From Phycisphaerales bacterium (GTDB taxonomy: Bacteria; Planctomycetota; Phycisphaerae; Phycisphaerales; UBA5793): a stretch of 64,000 nt of DNA. The notes beneath the pieces were generated by a model. That model was not told where the DNA came from, did not search any database, and saw only the letters and a program-made list of their open reading frames with translations. Of the stretch, positions 25,109 through 32,110 are shown piece after piece. Position numbers and translations under genes: made by a program. Each line of letters opens with the position of its first letter. Position 1 is the stretch's first letter. The stretch covers positions 29,001 through 93,000 of the forward strand of contig JADZAS010000026.1 in NCBI GenBank assembly GCA_020852515.1. The letters are read 5' to 3'.

Positions 25109-25981
25109 ATGAGAAAGATGTGTGCACTTGTAGCTGCGCTGGGTCTGGGCGCGGCGGCGACGGGCGCGATGGGCGATGTCCTCGTGGCGAACGAGACCGC
25201 GAACAATGGCGGCTCGGCGGGATGGGGGCTCTTCTTCGACCTCACCTCGAATGGGCCTTCGATCACCGTCACCGAAATGACCACTGCCAGCAGCGCGCCG
25301 GCGAACGCGGCCTTCACCGTTGAGGTGTTCGTCCGCGAAGGCAGCGGCTTGGGCAACCCCGGACCCGGCCAGTCCCCCACCGGCTGGACCTCGCTGGGCG
25401 TCGCCAATGCGACGCAGGGCAGCATCGGCAGCGGCATCTCCCTGCCCATCGACATTCCTGATATCGCCGTCGGCCCCGGCGAGACCGTTGGCGTGGCGCT
25501 CATCTTCGGCGTGTCCGGCCCTCGCTACTACGGCACCGGCAGCCCGCCGCACCAGATCTTCGAGGACTCGAACCTCAAACTCACCACCGGCGACTCGCGC
25601 TCCGCGCCGTTCACCACCGGCGGCAGCTTCTTCTCTTCGCGCGGCCTGGTGGGCCAACTGACCTACGAGGCCGGCGGCTACCGCTGCTCAGTGAGCGGCA
25701 CCTGCCCCGGACAGATCACCGTCGCGTGGAGCGGCGCCGAGCCCAACGCGCAGCAGGCGATCGTCTTCGGCCAGAACCAGGGCAGCACGATCATCCCGGG
25801 CGGAGTGTGCCAGGGAACCATGCTCGGCATCCAGGATAACGTCCGCCTCGTGAACACCGTGCCCACCGGCAGCGGCAGCGGGCAGGTCAGCGGCAACGCG
25901 GGCACCGCGGCATGCGGCGGCTACATCCAGCTGATCACGGTACCCGGTTGCGCCACCAGCAACGTCGGCGGGCCAATCTGA
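25109..25981 (+). CDS. Secreted protein with C-terminal four-cysteine module
   Basis: The 290-residue exported protein has a signal peptide (about residues 1-22, CALVAALGLGAAATGAMGDV). An N-terminal beta domain follows (about 23-188, starting VLVANETANNGGSAGWG, with PIDIPDIAVGPGETVGVALI in the middle). The C-terminal module (about 192-290) has GTCPGQITVAWSGAEPN, VCQGTMLGIQD, ACGGYIQLITVPGC and the divergent ending ATSNVGGPI, so the final VVQIP is lost. The N-terminal domain looks like other planctomycete exported beta-sandwich proteins (G-x-F-x-D-L-T). AAGGAAGAG precedes the ATG at 25109. It has its own predicted promoter and a following terminator, so it is a single-gene unit beside the related gene at 23663. 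Confidence 0.86.
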   Translation: MRKMCALVAALGLGAAATGAMGDVLVANETANNGGSAGWGLFFDLTSNGPSITVTEMTTASSAPANAAFTVEVFVREGSGLGNPGPGQSPTGWTSLGVANATQGSIGSGISLPIDIPDIAVGPGETVGVALIFGVSGPRYYGTGSPPHQIFEDSNLKLTTGDSRSAPFTTGGSFFSSRGLVGQLTYEAGGYRCSVSGTCPGQITVAWSGAEPNAQQAIVFGQNQGSTIIPGGVCQGTMLGIQDNVRLVNTVPTGSGSGQVSGNAGTAACGGYIQLITVPGCATSNVGGPI

Positions 25982-26022
25982 TCACGCGTGCAGCCAAGTG
26001 CTGCACCCTTTCTGCATTCAAG

Positions 26023-26059
26023 GGCGGCGTCACCTCGCAGTGACGCCGCCTGTTCTTTT
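26023..26059 (+). terminator. Rho-independent terminator
   Basis: A perfect 11-bp stem (GGCGGCGTCAC pairing with GTGACGCCGCC, loop of six) is followed by TGTTCTTTT. It lies 41 bases after the stop at 25981. Confidence 0.92.
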
Positions 26060-26270
26060 GGGGCGGGACGCCGCGCCGTGCGGGCCCGTCAGCGTCGCCG
26101 GCAGTTCCTGCGCATCACAGGCCACGACAAAATGGTGGTCAAACGTGGGAATTCACTTGGCGACGGGCTGAACTTCGGTATGCTTTGACACAAGGTGCGG
26201 CGGGCTTGTGACCTGGTGGGAACTTGTCGCAGGCCGGCAACCGGTGAACAGGGGCAGGAGGTCCCGAATT

Positions 26271-26492
26271 ATGCTGGTCATCACTCGACGTGAAGGCGAG
26301 GAAGTCGTCATCGGCGACCCGCGAAATCCGCAGGGAATTGTGCGTATAGCCGGTATCAAGGGCGATCGCGTGCGCATCGCCTTCGAATTTCCGCGCGAAG
26401 TGCAGGTGCATCGCCGCGAGATCGCGGATCAGATCTCGGCAGGTGGAGACACTTCGGTGGTCGCCAAGATCGGCCGCGCCGCCAGCCCGTAA
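26271..26492 (+). CDS. csrA: Carbon storage regulator CsrA
   Basis: CsrA is a small dimeric RNA-binding protein that controls translation and stability of mRNAs with GGA motifs. The 73-residue protein begins MLVITRREGEEVVIGDP, the family signature, continues with IVRIAGIKGDRVRIAFEFP and ends with VHRREIADQI. The position equivalent to R44 is within REVQVHRREI, as expected. The C-terminal tail is slightly longer than in E. coli (61 residues). The ATG at 26271 has AGGAGGT eight bases upstream, itself a GGA motif where CsrA could repress its own message. Single gene, in its own unit. Confidence 0.95.
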   Translation: MLVITRREGEEVVIGDPRNPQGIVRIAGIKGDRVRIAFEFPREVQVHRREIADQISAGGDTSVVAKIGRAASP

Positions 26493-26510
26493 GCGGCAGA
26501 TCACACCGAC

Positions 26511-26528
26511 TTATCCACATTGTCCACG
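26511..26528 (+). promoter_or_regulatory. Two tandem DnaA-box-like sites
   Basis: TTATCCACA (26511-26519) is a perfect DnaA-box consensus and is directly followed by TTGTCCACG (26520-26528), one mismatch from the TTGTCCACA variant. An AT-rich stretch follows at about 26642-26675. No dnaA or dnaN is nearby. Confidence 0.4.
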
Positions 26529-26749
26529 GGAATTCCCCTGGCTCTGAGCGAAATCCCTATCCTTTCGTAGGGGTAGGCGGGCTGTTTTTCTGCCCTGCCG
26601 CGCCCCGATCCCATAGGGGCTTTTGGCCCCCGCGGGGCGTGCTCGGGAAAATTACCGAACAAAATTCAAAAATACGCTGGACTTGTGCCGAGAATCGGTC
26701 ATGATTGGATACCGAACAGAGTCCGATCAAAGGACGTGGAGCACCAGTC

Positions 26750-27298
26750 ATGATCACACTCTCTCGAATCGAACGCACTGCCCTGGCCCACGGCTGGCAT
26801 CGCCTGCTCGATGATGTCCTGAGCAACGGCCGGCCGGTCGATCTGCCCATTCGGCTGCGGCTCATGGAGCCGCATACGCTGCACGCCGTCTCTGCTGCCT
26901 TTGCGCTGCAGCGCGTGTGCGAGTTGTCATATGCAGTCTGTCCGCTCGCCGAGGCCCTGTGCGATGACCTGCTGCATGCCCAGGGCGACGATGGCTCTTT
27001 CGGCTCCGTGGCGGCGACGGCCGTCGCGCTGCGCGCCCTGCTCGATCTCAAACGGATGCCAGGCAGCGAGACCATGGCGGCCCGGCTCGAGTTTGCCGCC
27101 GGGCACGCGCTGCGCAGCCTGGCGCTGAGCCAGGATGATGATGGCCTGCTGGGCGGCTGCGAGATCGACTCGGCCATCGCGCTCTGGCAGCTCGCCGGCC
27201 GCGATGAGTTTCAGCGGGCCGTGCGATTCGAAGAACTCGAGGTCGCCTTGATCGGCTCGCGCTGGCAGTGCTGCGCTGAAGCGACGGTTACGGCGTGA
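26750..27298 (+). CDS. Hypothetical protein with alpha-toroid-like repeats
   Basis: The 182-residue protein contains two copies of a helical repeat with the signature Q/D-x-x-D-D-G: LLHAQGDDGSFGSVAATAVA and LALSQDDDGLLGGCEIDSAI, about 50 residues apart, each followed by a helix (ALRALLDL; ALWQLAG). This resembles the QW-like repeats of terpenoid cyclases and prenyltransferases (alpha/alpha toroid), but the length covers only two repeats and no DxDD or DxD-type active-site motif is obvious. It is probably a short toroid-fragment or a scaffold protein. No signal peptide. The ATG at 26750 has GGAG eight bases upstream. Function unknown. Confidence 0.68.
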   Translation: MITLSRIERTALAHGWHRLLDDVLSNGRPVDLPIRLRLMEPHTLHAVSAAFALQRVCELSYAVCPLAEALCDDLLHAQGDDGSFGSVAATAVALRALLDLKRMPGSETMAARLEFAAGHALRSLALSQDDDGLLGGCEIDSAIALWQLAGRDEFQRAVRFEELEVALIGSRWQCCAEATVTA

Positions 27299-27504
27299 TG
27301 TGAGGCGCGCGGGGCGGCGGAGAAGGAAGAAGAGTTGAAGGGTTGAAGGGGTGAAGGGGTGAGTGAGTGTCCGCGATGGGGAGTGCTGTCTGGTCCCGGC
27401 GCCTGGCGCCTGCTTCGTGATGCCTTGATGCCTCGCTGACCTGACGCCTTCTCCTGTGCCTGAACCACCCCCGATAACAGCGCTCAACGAAAGGACGAAC
27501 AGAA

Positions 27505-27870
27505 ATGCGACGGATGGACAGACGACGGCCGATGACTGGTTGGCCGACGGCAGGTGGGGGAATCTCGACACGCGCGGAGGAGCGGATGAACGCAGGGGAA
27601 CGGGCAGGAGAAGATCGGCGGCCATTCGCGCCCGGCAGCGGCGCCATCCAATCCGGCTCGGGCGGCGGCCGCATCCACGGATCAAGCGTGGTGCGCGCCG
27701 GCGGCTGGCCTCAGCCGCGCCGCCATGCGCAGATGGTGTTCATCACGCCCATGGGCATCCCGATCGGCCCGTCCGTTCAGGAAGAACTCAGCATCCCAGA
27801 CGACCTCGACGACACCCTCCCCCCTGGCGACCTCCCCGGCCAACTCCTGCTGGATCTGGGGCTGGGGTGA
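27505..27870 (+). CDS. Hypothetical protein
   Basis: The 121-residue protein has a basic, low-complexity N-terminal two-thirds (R, G, P, S) and a compact, more protein-like end containing AQMVFITPMGIPIGPSVQEE and LSIPDDLDDTLPPGDLPG. AAGGA lies nine bases before the ATG at 27505, the best support for the gene. It is not recognised and no membrane or signal segment is seen. It is immediately followed by a GC palindrome (27871-27886) and then by the broken HhH-like gene in the same frame. Confidence 0.5.
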   Translation: MRRMDRRRPMTGWPTAGGGISTRAEERMNAGERAGEDRRPFAPGSGAIQSGSGGGRIHGSSVVRAGGWPQPRRHAQMVFITPMGIPIGPSVQEELSIPDDLDDTLPPGDLPGQLLLDLGLG

Positions 27871-27903
27871 GCGGCCGCGCGGCCGCCAACCCCGTCAACG
27901 CAA

Positions 27904-28316
27904 GTGCGCTTCAAGGATGCGCTTTTTCAGGTCGTTGGCGATCTGCGGTGTTCGAGCGCCTGCGCGGTCGCGTGGTCGATCTCAATGAAGTGCGTGTCTG
28001 CCTGTCGGATCAGATCCAGACGCTCATCGGCGACCGTTATCCGCGCTCGCGCAAGCGGGCCAGCCGTACTCGCCGGGCGCTTCGCGACCTGCACCGGCGC
28101 GAGTTGAGCGTTTCGATCGACCACCTGCTCGAGACCCCCGCTTCCGATGCCAGCGCCTACCTGATGGGCCTCGACGGCATGCTGCCTTACACCGCAAATT
28201 TCACCTGCTTGAACGGCGTGAGCCACCCGGTAATCCCCATCGACGACCGGCTGCACGCGGCACTGATCGAAGAAGGCATCGCCGACACCGCCGCTTCGCC
28301 CGATGTGGGTGGATGA
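27904..28316 (+). pseudogene. Endonuclease III-like (helix-hairpin-helix) protein, truncated or frameshifted
   Basis: From about 27948 one frame encodes VFERLRGRVVDLNEVRV, LLETPASDASAYLMGLDGM, then LPYTANFTCLNGVSHPVIPI and DDRLHAALIEEGIAD. This looks like the C-terminal half of endonuclease III-like/HhH-GPD domain proteins that are common in planctomycetes (L-N-x-x-R-V, Y-L-x-x-L-x-G-x-x-P-Y, H-x-x-P-x-D). The expected N-terminal helices are missing in this frame. In the frame one base away a GTG at 27904 encodes VRFKDALFQVVGDLRC, a plausible start of the same domain that runs out of frame near 27946. I infer a frameshift or small deletion. The catalytic K of true endonuclease III and the Fe-S cysteines are absent. 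A start at the GTG at 27948 is an alternative. Confidence 0.45.
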
Positions 28317-28532
28317 TCGCGATCGCGAATCGGGCTTGGATGGGGAGTAGGAAGGGGCGGGCGCGGCGTTCCCTGCTGTCTTCGGCTCCGAAGTGGCCAC
28401 GGGCCGTCGCTGGGTGCAGCGACAGGGCGACGGAGGACAATCAGTCCCCGACCGTGCACTCGCGTGGCCGTCCAGTCGCAGAGCCTGCCTGTGGATCCTG
28501 GGGCTCCGCTTCGCAGCCCTCTATGATCGCAG

Positions 28533-29006
28533 ATGAGTGCGACTTCGCGCCTCTCCGCTCTCCGCACCGGCGTCTGGATCACCATCGGGGCGCTGCTGGC
28601 GCTGCTCTTGTCAATTCTGGGTTACGGCGTCTGGGTCGGAGCGAAGTACGATCGTCCGCTGTACATCCAGGTGCTCTCGGATCACTCGCACCGGATTCAG
28701 GGGCCCCCGATCGATCTCGAGGGAGAATCAGACAGCAGGATCAGAGCGGTTCGAATGGTCTACGAAGGCTCGCTGCCAATGTTGAACGATCTTGATCAGG
28801 CACTCGAAGCACATCCAAGCGCCTCGGCGCGGGCTCGCGGGAAGGTCCAAGCGGTTCGCGATCTTGCGGCAAGAGTCGTGAGCCTGACGGAACCGATCGT
28901 CAAGGACCGGACGCTGGTCGAGTCGCTGGACTGGGACGAGTTCCTTGCCGAATTGATCCGATTGCGAGATGAAATCGACGACCGAATGATCACACTTCCA
29001 GAATGA
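28533..29006 (+). CDS. Hypothetical membrane-anchored protein
   Basis: The 157-residue protein has one transmembrane segment near the N-terminus (about residues 14-36, WITIGALLALLLSILGYGVWV) and a roughly 120-residue, mostly helical part outside the cytoplasm, with IRAVRMVYEGSLPMLNDLDQ and a following KVQAVRDLAARVVSLTEPIV. No catalytic motif or family is recognised. The ATG at 28533 has only a weak ribosome site. The BamE-like gene follows on the same strand 64 bases after its stop. Codon use is mildly less GC-biased than average here. Confidence 0.6.
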   Translation: MSATSRLSALRTGVWITIGALLALLLSILGYGVWVGAKYDRPLYIQVLSDHSHRIQGPPIDLEGESDSRIRAVRMVYEGSLPMLNDLDQALEAHPSASARARGKVQAVRDLAARVVSLTEPIVKDRTLVESLDWDEFLAELIRLRDEIDDRMITLPE

Positions 29007-29070
29007 GGCCGATTGCAGTAGTGGACCGGGCACACCCGCAGAAGGCAGCATTCTACTTTTTCCTCCCGCT

Positions 29071-29466
29071 TTGGTCGAAGTGAGCTTGGGGTCGCGGGCG
29101 CAGTTGCAGCCGCCGCAGAGCCCCTTTGCAGAGGCTGCAACAAGGGTCTGCGATTTGCGTCGCAAGCATCTGCATTTCTGCGTTGTCGGTATCGCACTCC
29201 TGGCAGTGGCGGTGCTGCTGCTCAACTGGCGGCCAGTCAGGATGATGCGACTCATCCTCTTTGGTGCGTTCTCGACAGCAGACTTTCTGCAGATCGAACC
29301 AGGAATGAACGAGACAGACGTGCGGCGACTGATTGGGCCGCCGCTTTACGTCACGTCGATGAAGGACGGATCGCAACTGTGGGAGTACTGGGATGGGTTC
29401 ACGATCAGCGAATATACCGTGATCGTAAAGGACGGACTCGTCGTCTCACGAGAGATCGAAGACTAG
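29071..29466 (+). CDS. Membrane-anchored BamE/SmpA-like domain protein
   Basis: After one membrane helix (about residues 37-54, CVVGIALLAVAVLLLNW) comes a small domain with FLQIEPGMNETDVRRLIGPP, then GSQLWEYWDGFTISEYTVIV and the final KDGLVVSREIED. This resembles the BamE/SmpA/OmlA or related PepSY-like fold: G-M-x-x-x-D/E-V-x-x-L-I/L-G-x-P, then W-x-Y and a final D-G-x-V. BamE is an outer-membrane assembly lipoprotein, but here the anchor is a helix, not a lipobox, so a more general role is likely. The start is uncertain: the TTG at 29071 gives 131 residues, and later non-ATG starts are possible. Confidence 0.62.
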   Translation: MVEVSLGSRAQLQPPQSPFAEAATRVCDLRRKHLHFCVVGIALLAVAVLLLNWRPVRMMRLILFGAFSTADFLQIEPGMNETDVRRLIGPPLYVTSMKDGSQLWEYWDGFTISEYTVIVKDGLVVSREIED

Positions 29467-29698
29467 CGGCGGTCGAGGCTCGGCTGAGAGCGCTCGTGGC
29501 GTTGCCGGCGGCGTCGACCCGTCGGCTTCCATTCGACTCCCAGAGCGTTGCTCATCGCAAGCCGCCAACGGCCCGCGTGCTTTCATCCCTTCGCCCACTC
29601 ACCCCGTCACCCCGTCACGGCTCAGGCCCGAACCGCATGCCGAGCCGCCCGTATAATCTCGTGCCGCGTCCGCGTGAGCGGGGCGGGCGGGAGGCTGT

Positions 29699-30136
29699 GT
29701 GGGACTGAGCGCGAGCAGACAGGGCAGGCGACGGGCTGCGGGGATTCCCGGGCGCGAGGGCCTGCTCCACGCGCTGGCGGTCATCGCGATCCTCACAGCG
29801 GTTCTCCTGCCGGCCATGCACCGGCACGTCGATCAGCGCGACAGCCGCCCGGCTGCGAGCGCGGTCGATGCGGCACACTCGTCGTCAGCCGCCGCATCCA
29901 CCTCAGCCGATTGCGGGCATGATGGGCGGGATCCGGTGCGCGGGCCACAGCCGGATGATCGGGATTGCCCGATCTGCCACTGGCTGCACCAGACGACGCG
30001 CGGGCTGGCCATCGCGCCGCCTGCGACGGGCGCGCCTCTGGCCGCCCCGGTAACGGCGATCATCGCCGCTGAGCGCGAGCATCCCCTGCTCGTTCATCGC
30101 CGGACCCCAGGGCCGGCGCGCGCGCCTCCCTGCTGA
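29699..30136 (+). CDS. Hypothetical membrane-anchored protein with CPIC motif
   Basis: The 145-residue protein has one hydrophobic segment (about residues 24-41, HALAVIAILTAVLLPAMH) and then an alanine/proline-rich region with DCGHDGRDP and DRDCPICHWLHQTTRG. The C-x2-C near W-L-H resembles small DUF2946-like membrane proteins sometimes found near metal transport genes, but this is only a resemblance. GGGAGG lies five bases before the GTG at 29699. A TATAAT hexamer at 29652-29657 is a possible -10 box without a good -35. It lies upstream of the pseudopilin gene by 108 bases. Confidence 0.55.
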   Translation: MGLSASRQGRRRAAGIPGREGLLHALAVIAILTAVLLPAMHRHVDQRDSRPAASAVDAAHSSSAAASTSADCGHDGRDPVRGPQPDDRDCPICHWLHQTTRGLAIAPPATGAPLAAPVTAIIAAEREHPLLVHRRTPGPARAPPC

Positions 30137-30244
30137 GCGCCTGAGCCCGCGGTTTCAGTTTCATCCGAATCAAATTGATCTGTACGACGCAGACGTCGGA
30201 GCGCGCATGGCGTTTCACCTGCGCCGATTCCGAGGAGGTACGCG

Positions 30245-30967
30245 ATGACTCAGCGTGCGTTCACGCTCATTGAGTTGCTCGTGGTTATTTCGATCATTGC
30301 GCTGCTGGTGGGCCTGCTTCTGCCGGCCCTTTCGCAGGCAAGGGTTGCAGGGCGACGAGCCGTCGACCTGGGCAACATCCGAACGATGGAAATCGCCCAC
30401 ACGATGTACGTGGACGACCACAAGGGCTGGCTCGTGGACGTCGGGCTGGGCCACGGCGGCGAGGAAGAGGATCCCGGCGCGTGGATCTTCACGCTCGAAC
30501 GGTACTACGGCAGCACACTCGCCCGCCGCTCGCCGGGCGATCGCAGCATCTACTGGCCGCCGGAGGATGGCGGTTCGGGTCAGTACGTTCCCGGCTCGAG
30601 CCGGTATCGCAAGACGAGTTACGGCATCAACAACTTCCTGACGAGCAAGGCGCCGCTGCGGCCGTGGCGGCAGTTCACGCCCATTGCTTCGCCGAGCCGC
30701 ACGGTGCACTTCCTGCTCATGACCGAAGAGGGCGAATACGCCGGAGCGGACCACCCGCACGTGGAAAGCTGGTGGATCGGCAACCGCGACGCCGTACCGA
30801 TCCTCGCGGCGCGGCACCTCAAGCTCCACGCCTTCGGCGGCGAGCCGGGAACATGGACAGCGCAGAGCAACTACGGCTTTCTCGATGGGCACGCCGAGTC
30901 GCTGCCCTTCAGTGGCGTCTACGACACGAACAAACGCAACCTGTTCGATCCGGATGTCGCGCGGTGA
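30245..30967 (+). CDS. Prepilin-type (pseudopilin-like) protein with DGH motif
   Basis: The 240-residue protein begins directly with a prepilin signal: [20 protein letters not shown] (A-F cleavage, E at +5), then [20 protein letters not shown]. The C-terminal part has [15 protein letters not shown], the F-x-D-G-H motif seen in planctomycete prepilin-like proteins (the H-x9-DG group). GGAGG lies seven to eight bases before the ATG at 30245. Exported through a type II/IV pilus-like route and probably assembled on or in the envelope. A secreted protein gene follows 68 bases later and is probably cotranscribed. No assembly ATPase or secretin gene is in the window. Confidence 0.9.
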   Translation: MTQRAFTLIELLVVISIIALLVGLLLPALSQARVAGRRAVDLGNIRTMEIAHTMYVDDHKGWLVDVGLGHGGEEEDPGAWIFTLERYYGSTLARRSPGDRSIYWPPEDGGSGQYVPGSSRYRKTSYGINNFLTSKAPLRPWRQFTPIASPSRTVHFLLMTEEGEYAGADHPHVESWWIGNRDAVPILAARHLKLHAFGGEPGTWTAQSNYGFLDGHAESLPFSGVYDTNKRNLFDPDVAR

Positions 30968-31035
30968 ATCTGTGCGCGGAACCGCACGCCTGCAATCGAA
31001 CCACAACTCCCCTTGAGGGAAGAAGCGAGATTCCA

Positions 31036-31953
31036 ATGTATAACCATCTCTGCACAGCGACAGTCGCATCCGGCCTTGTTCTGGCCGCGTCCGCCGCGGC
31101 CTTTGGCCAGCACGCCGGCGACATCCTGCTCGAAAACATCGACGGCACGCTCACGACGGGGCTCGTCAACGAAACGACGCGCATCCACGATCATCGCGCC
31201 TTCGGCGCCGAATTCGGCGAGTTCTTCATGAACTACACGGATGAGCCGGGGTTCGATTCGGACGCCGGTGAGTTTACGCCCGGCACGCACATCGGCTTCA
31301 ACGTGCTCGACGCCGTGCGCCGCTGGGACGGCCAGGATTTCGACGCCCTGTCGCCAGTCACCTTCACCATCAGCTATTCGAGTCTCGAAGTCGAAACGGG
31401 AACGGGATTCGTCGCCGGATTCGGCCTGCCGGTGGGCTCCAACGGGGAATTCCATCGTCATCTCAACTACGTGATCAACGACCCAGCGCCGCGCGGAATC
31501 TACCTGCTGGCGCTCGAACTCTGGAGCGACGACCCGACCCTGGGCGATTCGGAGCCGCTGTACATCGTCTTCAACCAGAATGAAGATGAATTGATCCACG
31601 CCGAGGCGCTCGAGTGGGCCAGCGCCAACCTGGTACCCGGCGTGCACTTCCGCCCGCTTGATCTCGCCGCCGGCCGCGTCAATGAGTTTGCTGTCGTTGG
31701 CTGCACTCCCCGGCAGCGCGTCCACTTCGTCTACGGCTTCGAGTTCGGGCGGACCGGCGTGCCGGGTTGTCCGGGAGTGAACATCGGCATTCGCCGGCCG
31801 ACGGTCATGGGCTCCGCCGTCGCGGATGGAGCGGGCCTGGCGACGATTTCGCGGTTCATTCCCGGCGGCGCCAGTGGGCGAACGGTGCTCTTCGGCGCCG
31901 TCGAGCAGGGAACGTGCTCGGTCGGGAACATTTTCGAGCACAGGTTCCCGTGA
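31036..31953 (+). CDS. Secreted protein of unknown function
   Basis: The 305-residue exported protein has a signal peptide (about residues 1-25, VASGLVLAASAAAFGQ). The main part (26-220) is histidine- and acid-rich at the start (DILLENIDGTL, TRIHDHRAFGAEFGE) with a later GIYLLALELWSDDP. This looks like the secreted beta-sandwich proteins that in planctomycetes often carry a PEP-CTERM, but here none is present. The last 80 residues form a small domain with RVHFVYGFEFGRTGVPGCPG and SAVADGAGLATISRF and end TCSVGNIFEHRF. The end is loosely like the SNVV ending of the four-cysteine modules. It lies downstream of the pseudopilin gene. Confidence 0.75.
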   Translation: MYNHLCTATVASGLVLAASAAAFGQHAGDILLENIDGTLTTGLVNETTRIHDHRAFGAEFGEFFMNYTDEPGFDSDAGEFTPGTHIGFNVLDAVRRWDGQDFDALSPVTFTISYSSLEVETGTGFVAGFGLPVGSNGEFHRHLNYVINDPAPRGIYLLALELWSDDPTLGDSEPLYIVFNQNEDELIHAEALEWASANLVPGVHFRPLDLAAGRVNEFAVVGCTPRQRVHFVYGFEFGRTGVPGCPGVNIGIRRPTVMGSAVADGAGLATISRFIPGGASGRTVLFGAVEQGTCSVGNIFEHRFP

Positions 31954-32040
31954 CATGGCGTCAGCGGTGCCGTCGGGTGACGATGGTTCGATCGCTCAAG
32001 AAAGCGGTCCGCACGGCGGACCCTACGAATTCGAGCAGAC

Positions 32041-32078
32041 AAAAACGAACACAGGCGAAGGTTGCCCTTCGCCTGTGT
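32041..32078 (-). terminator. Terminator of the metalloprotease gene
   Basis: A perfect 13-bp stem (ACACAGGCGAAGG pairing with CCTTCGCCTGTGT, tetraloop) is followed on the minus strand by TCGTTTTTG. It lies 33 bases past the stop at 32111. On the plus strand no T run follows, so it mainly serves the minus strand. Confidence 0.85.
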
Positions 32079-32110
32079 CGTGATACAGGTCAGCTCAAGT
32101 CAAACCCGGC

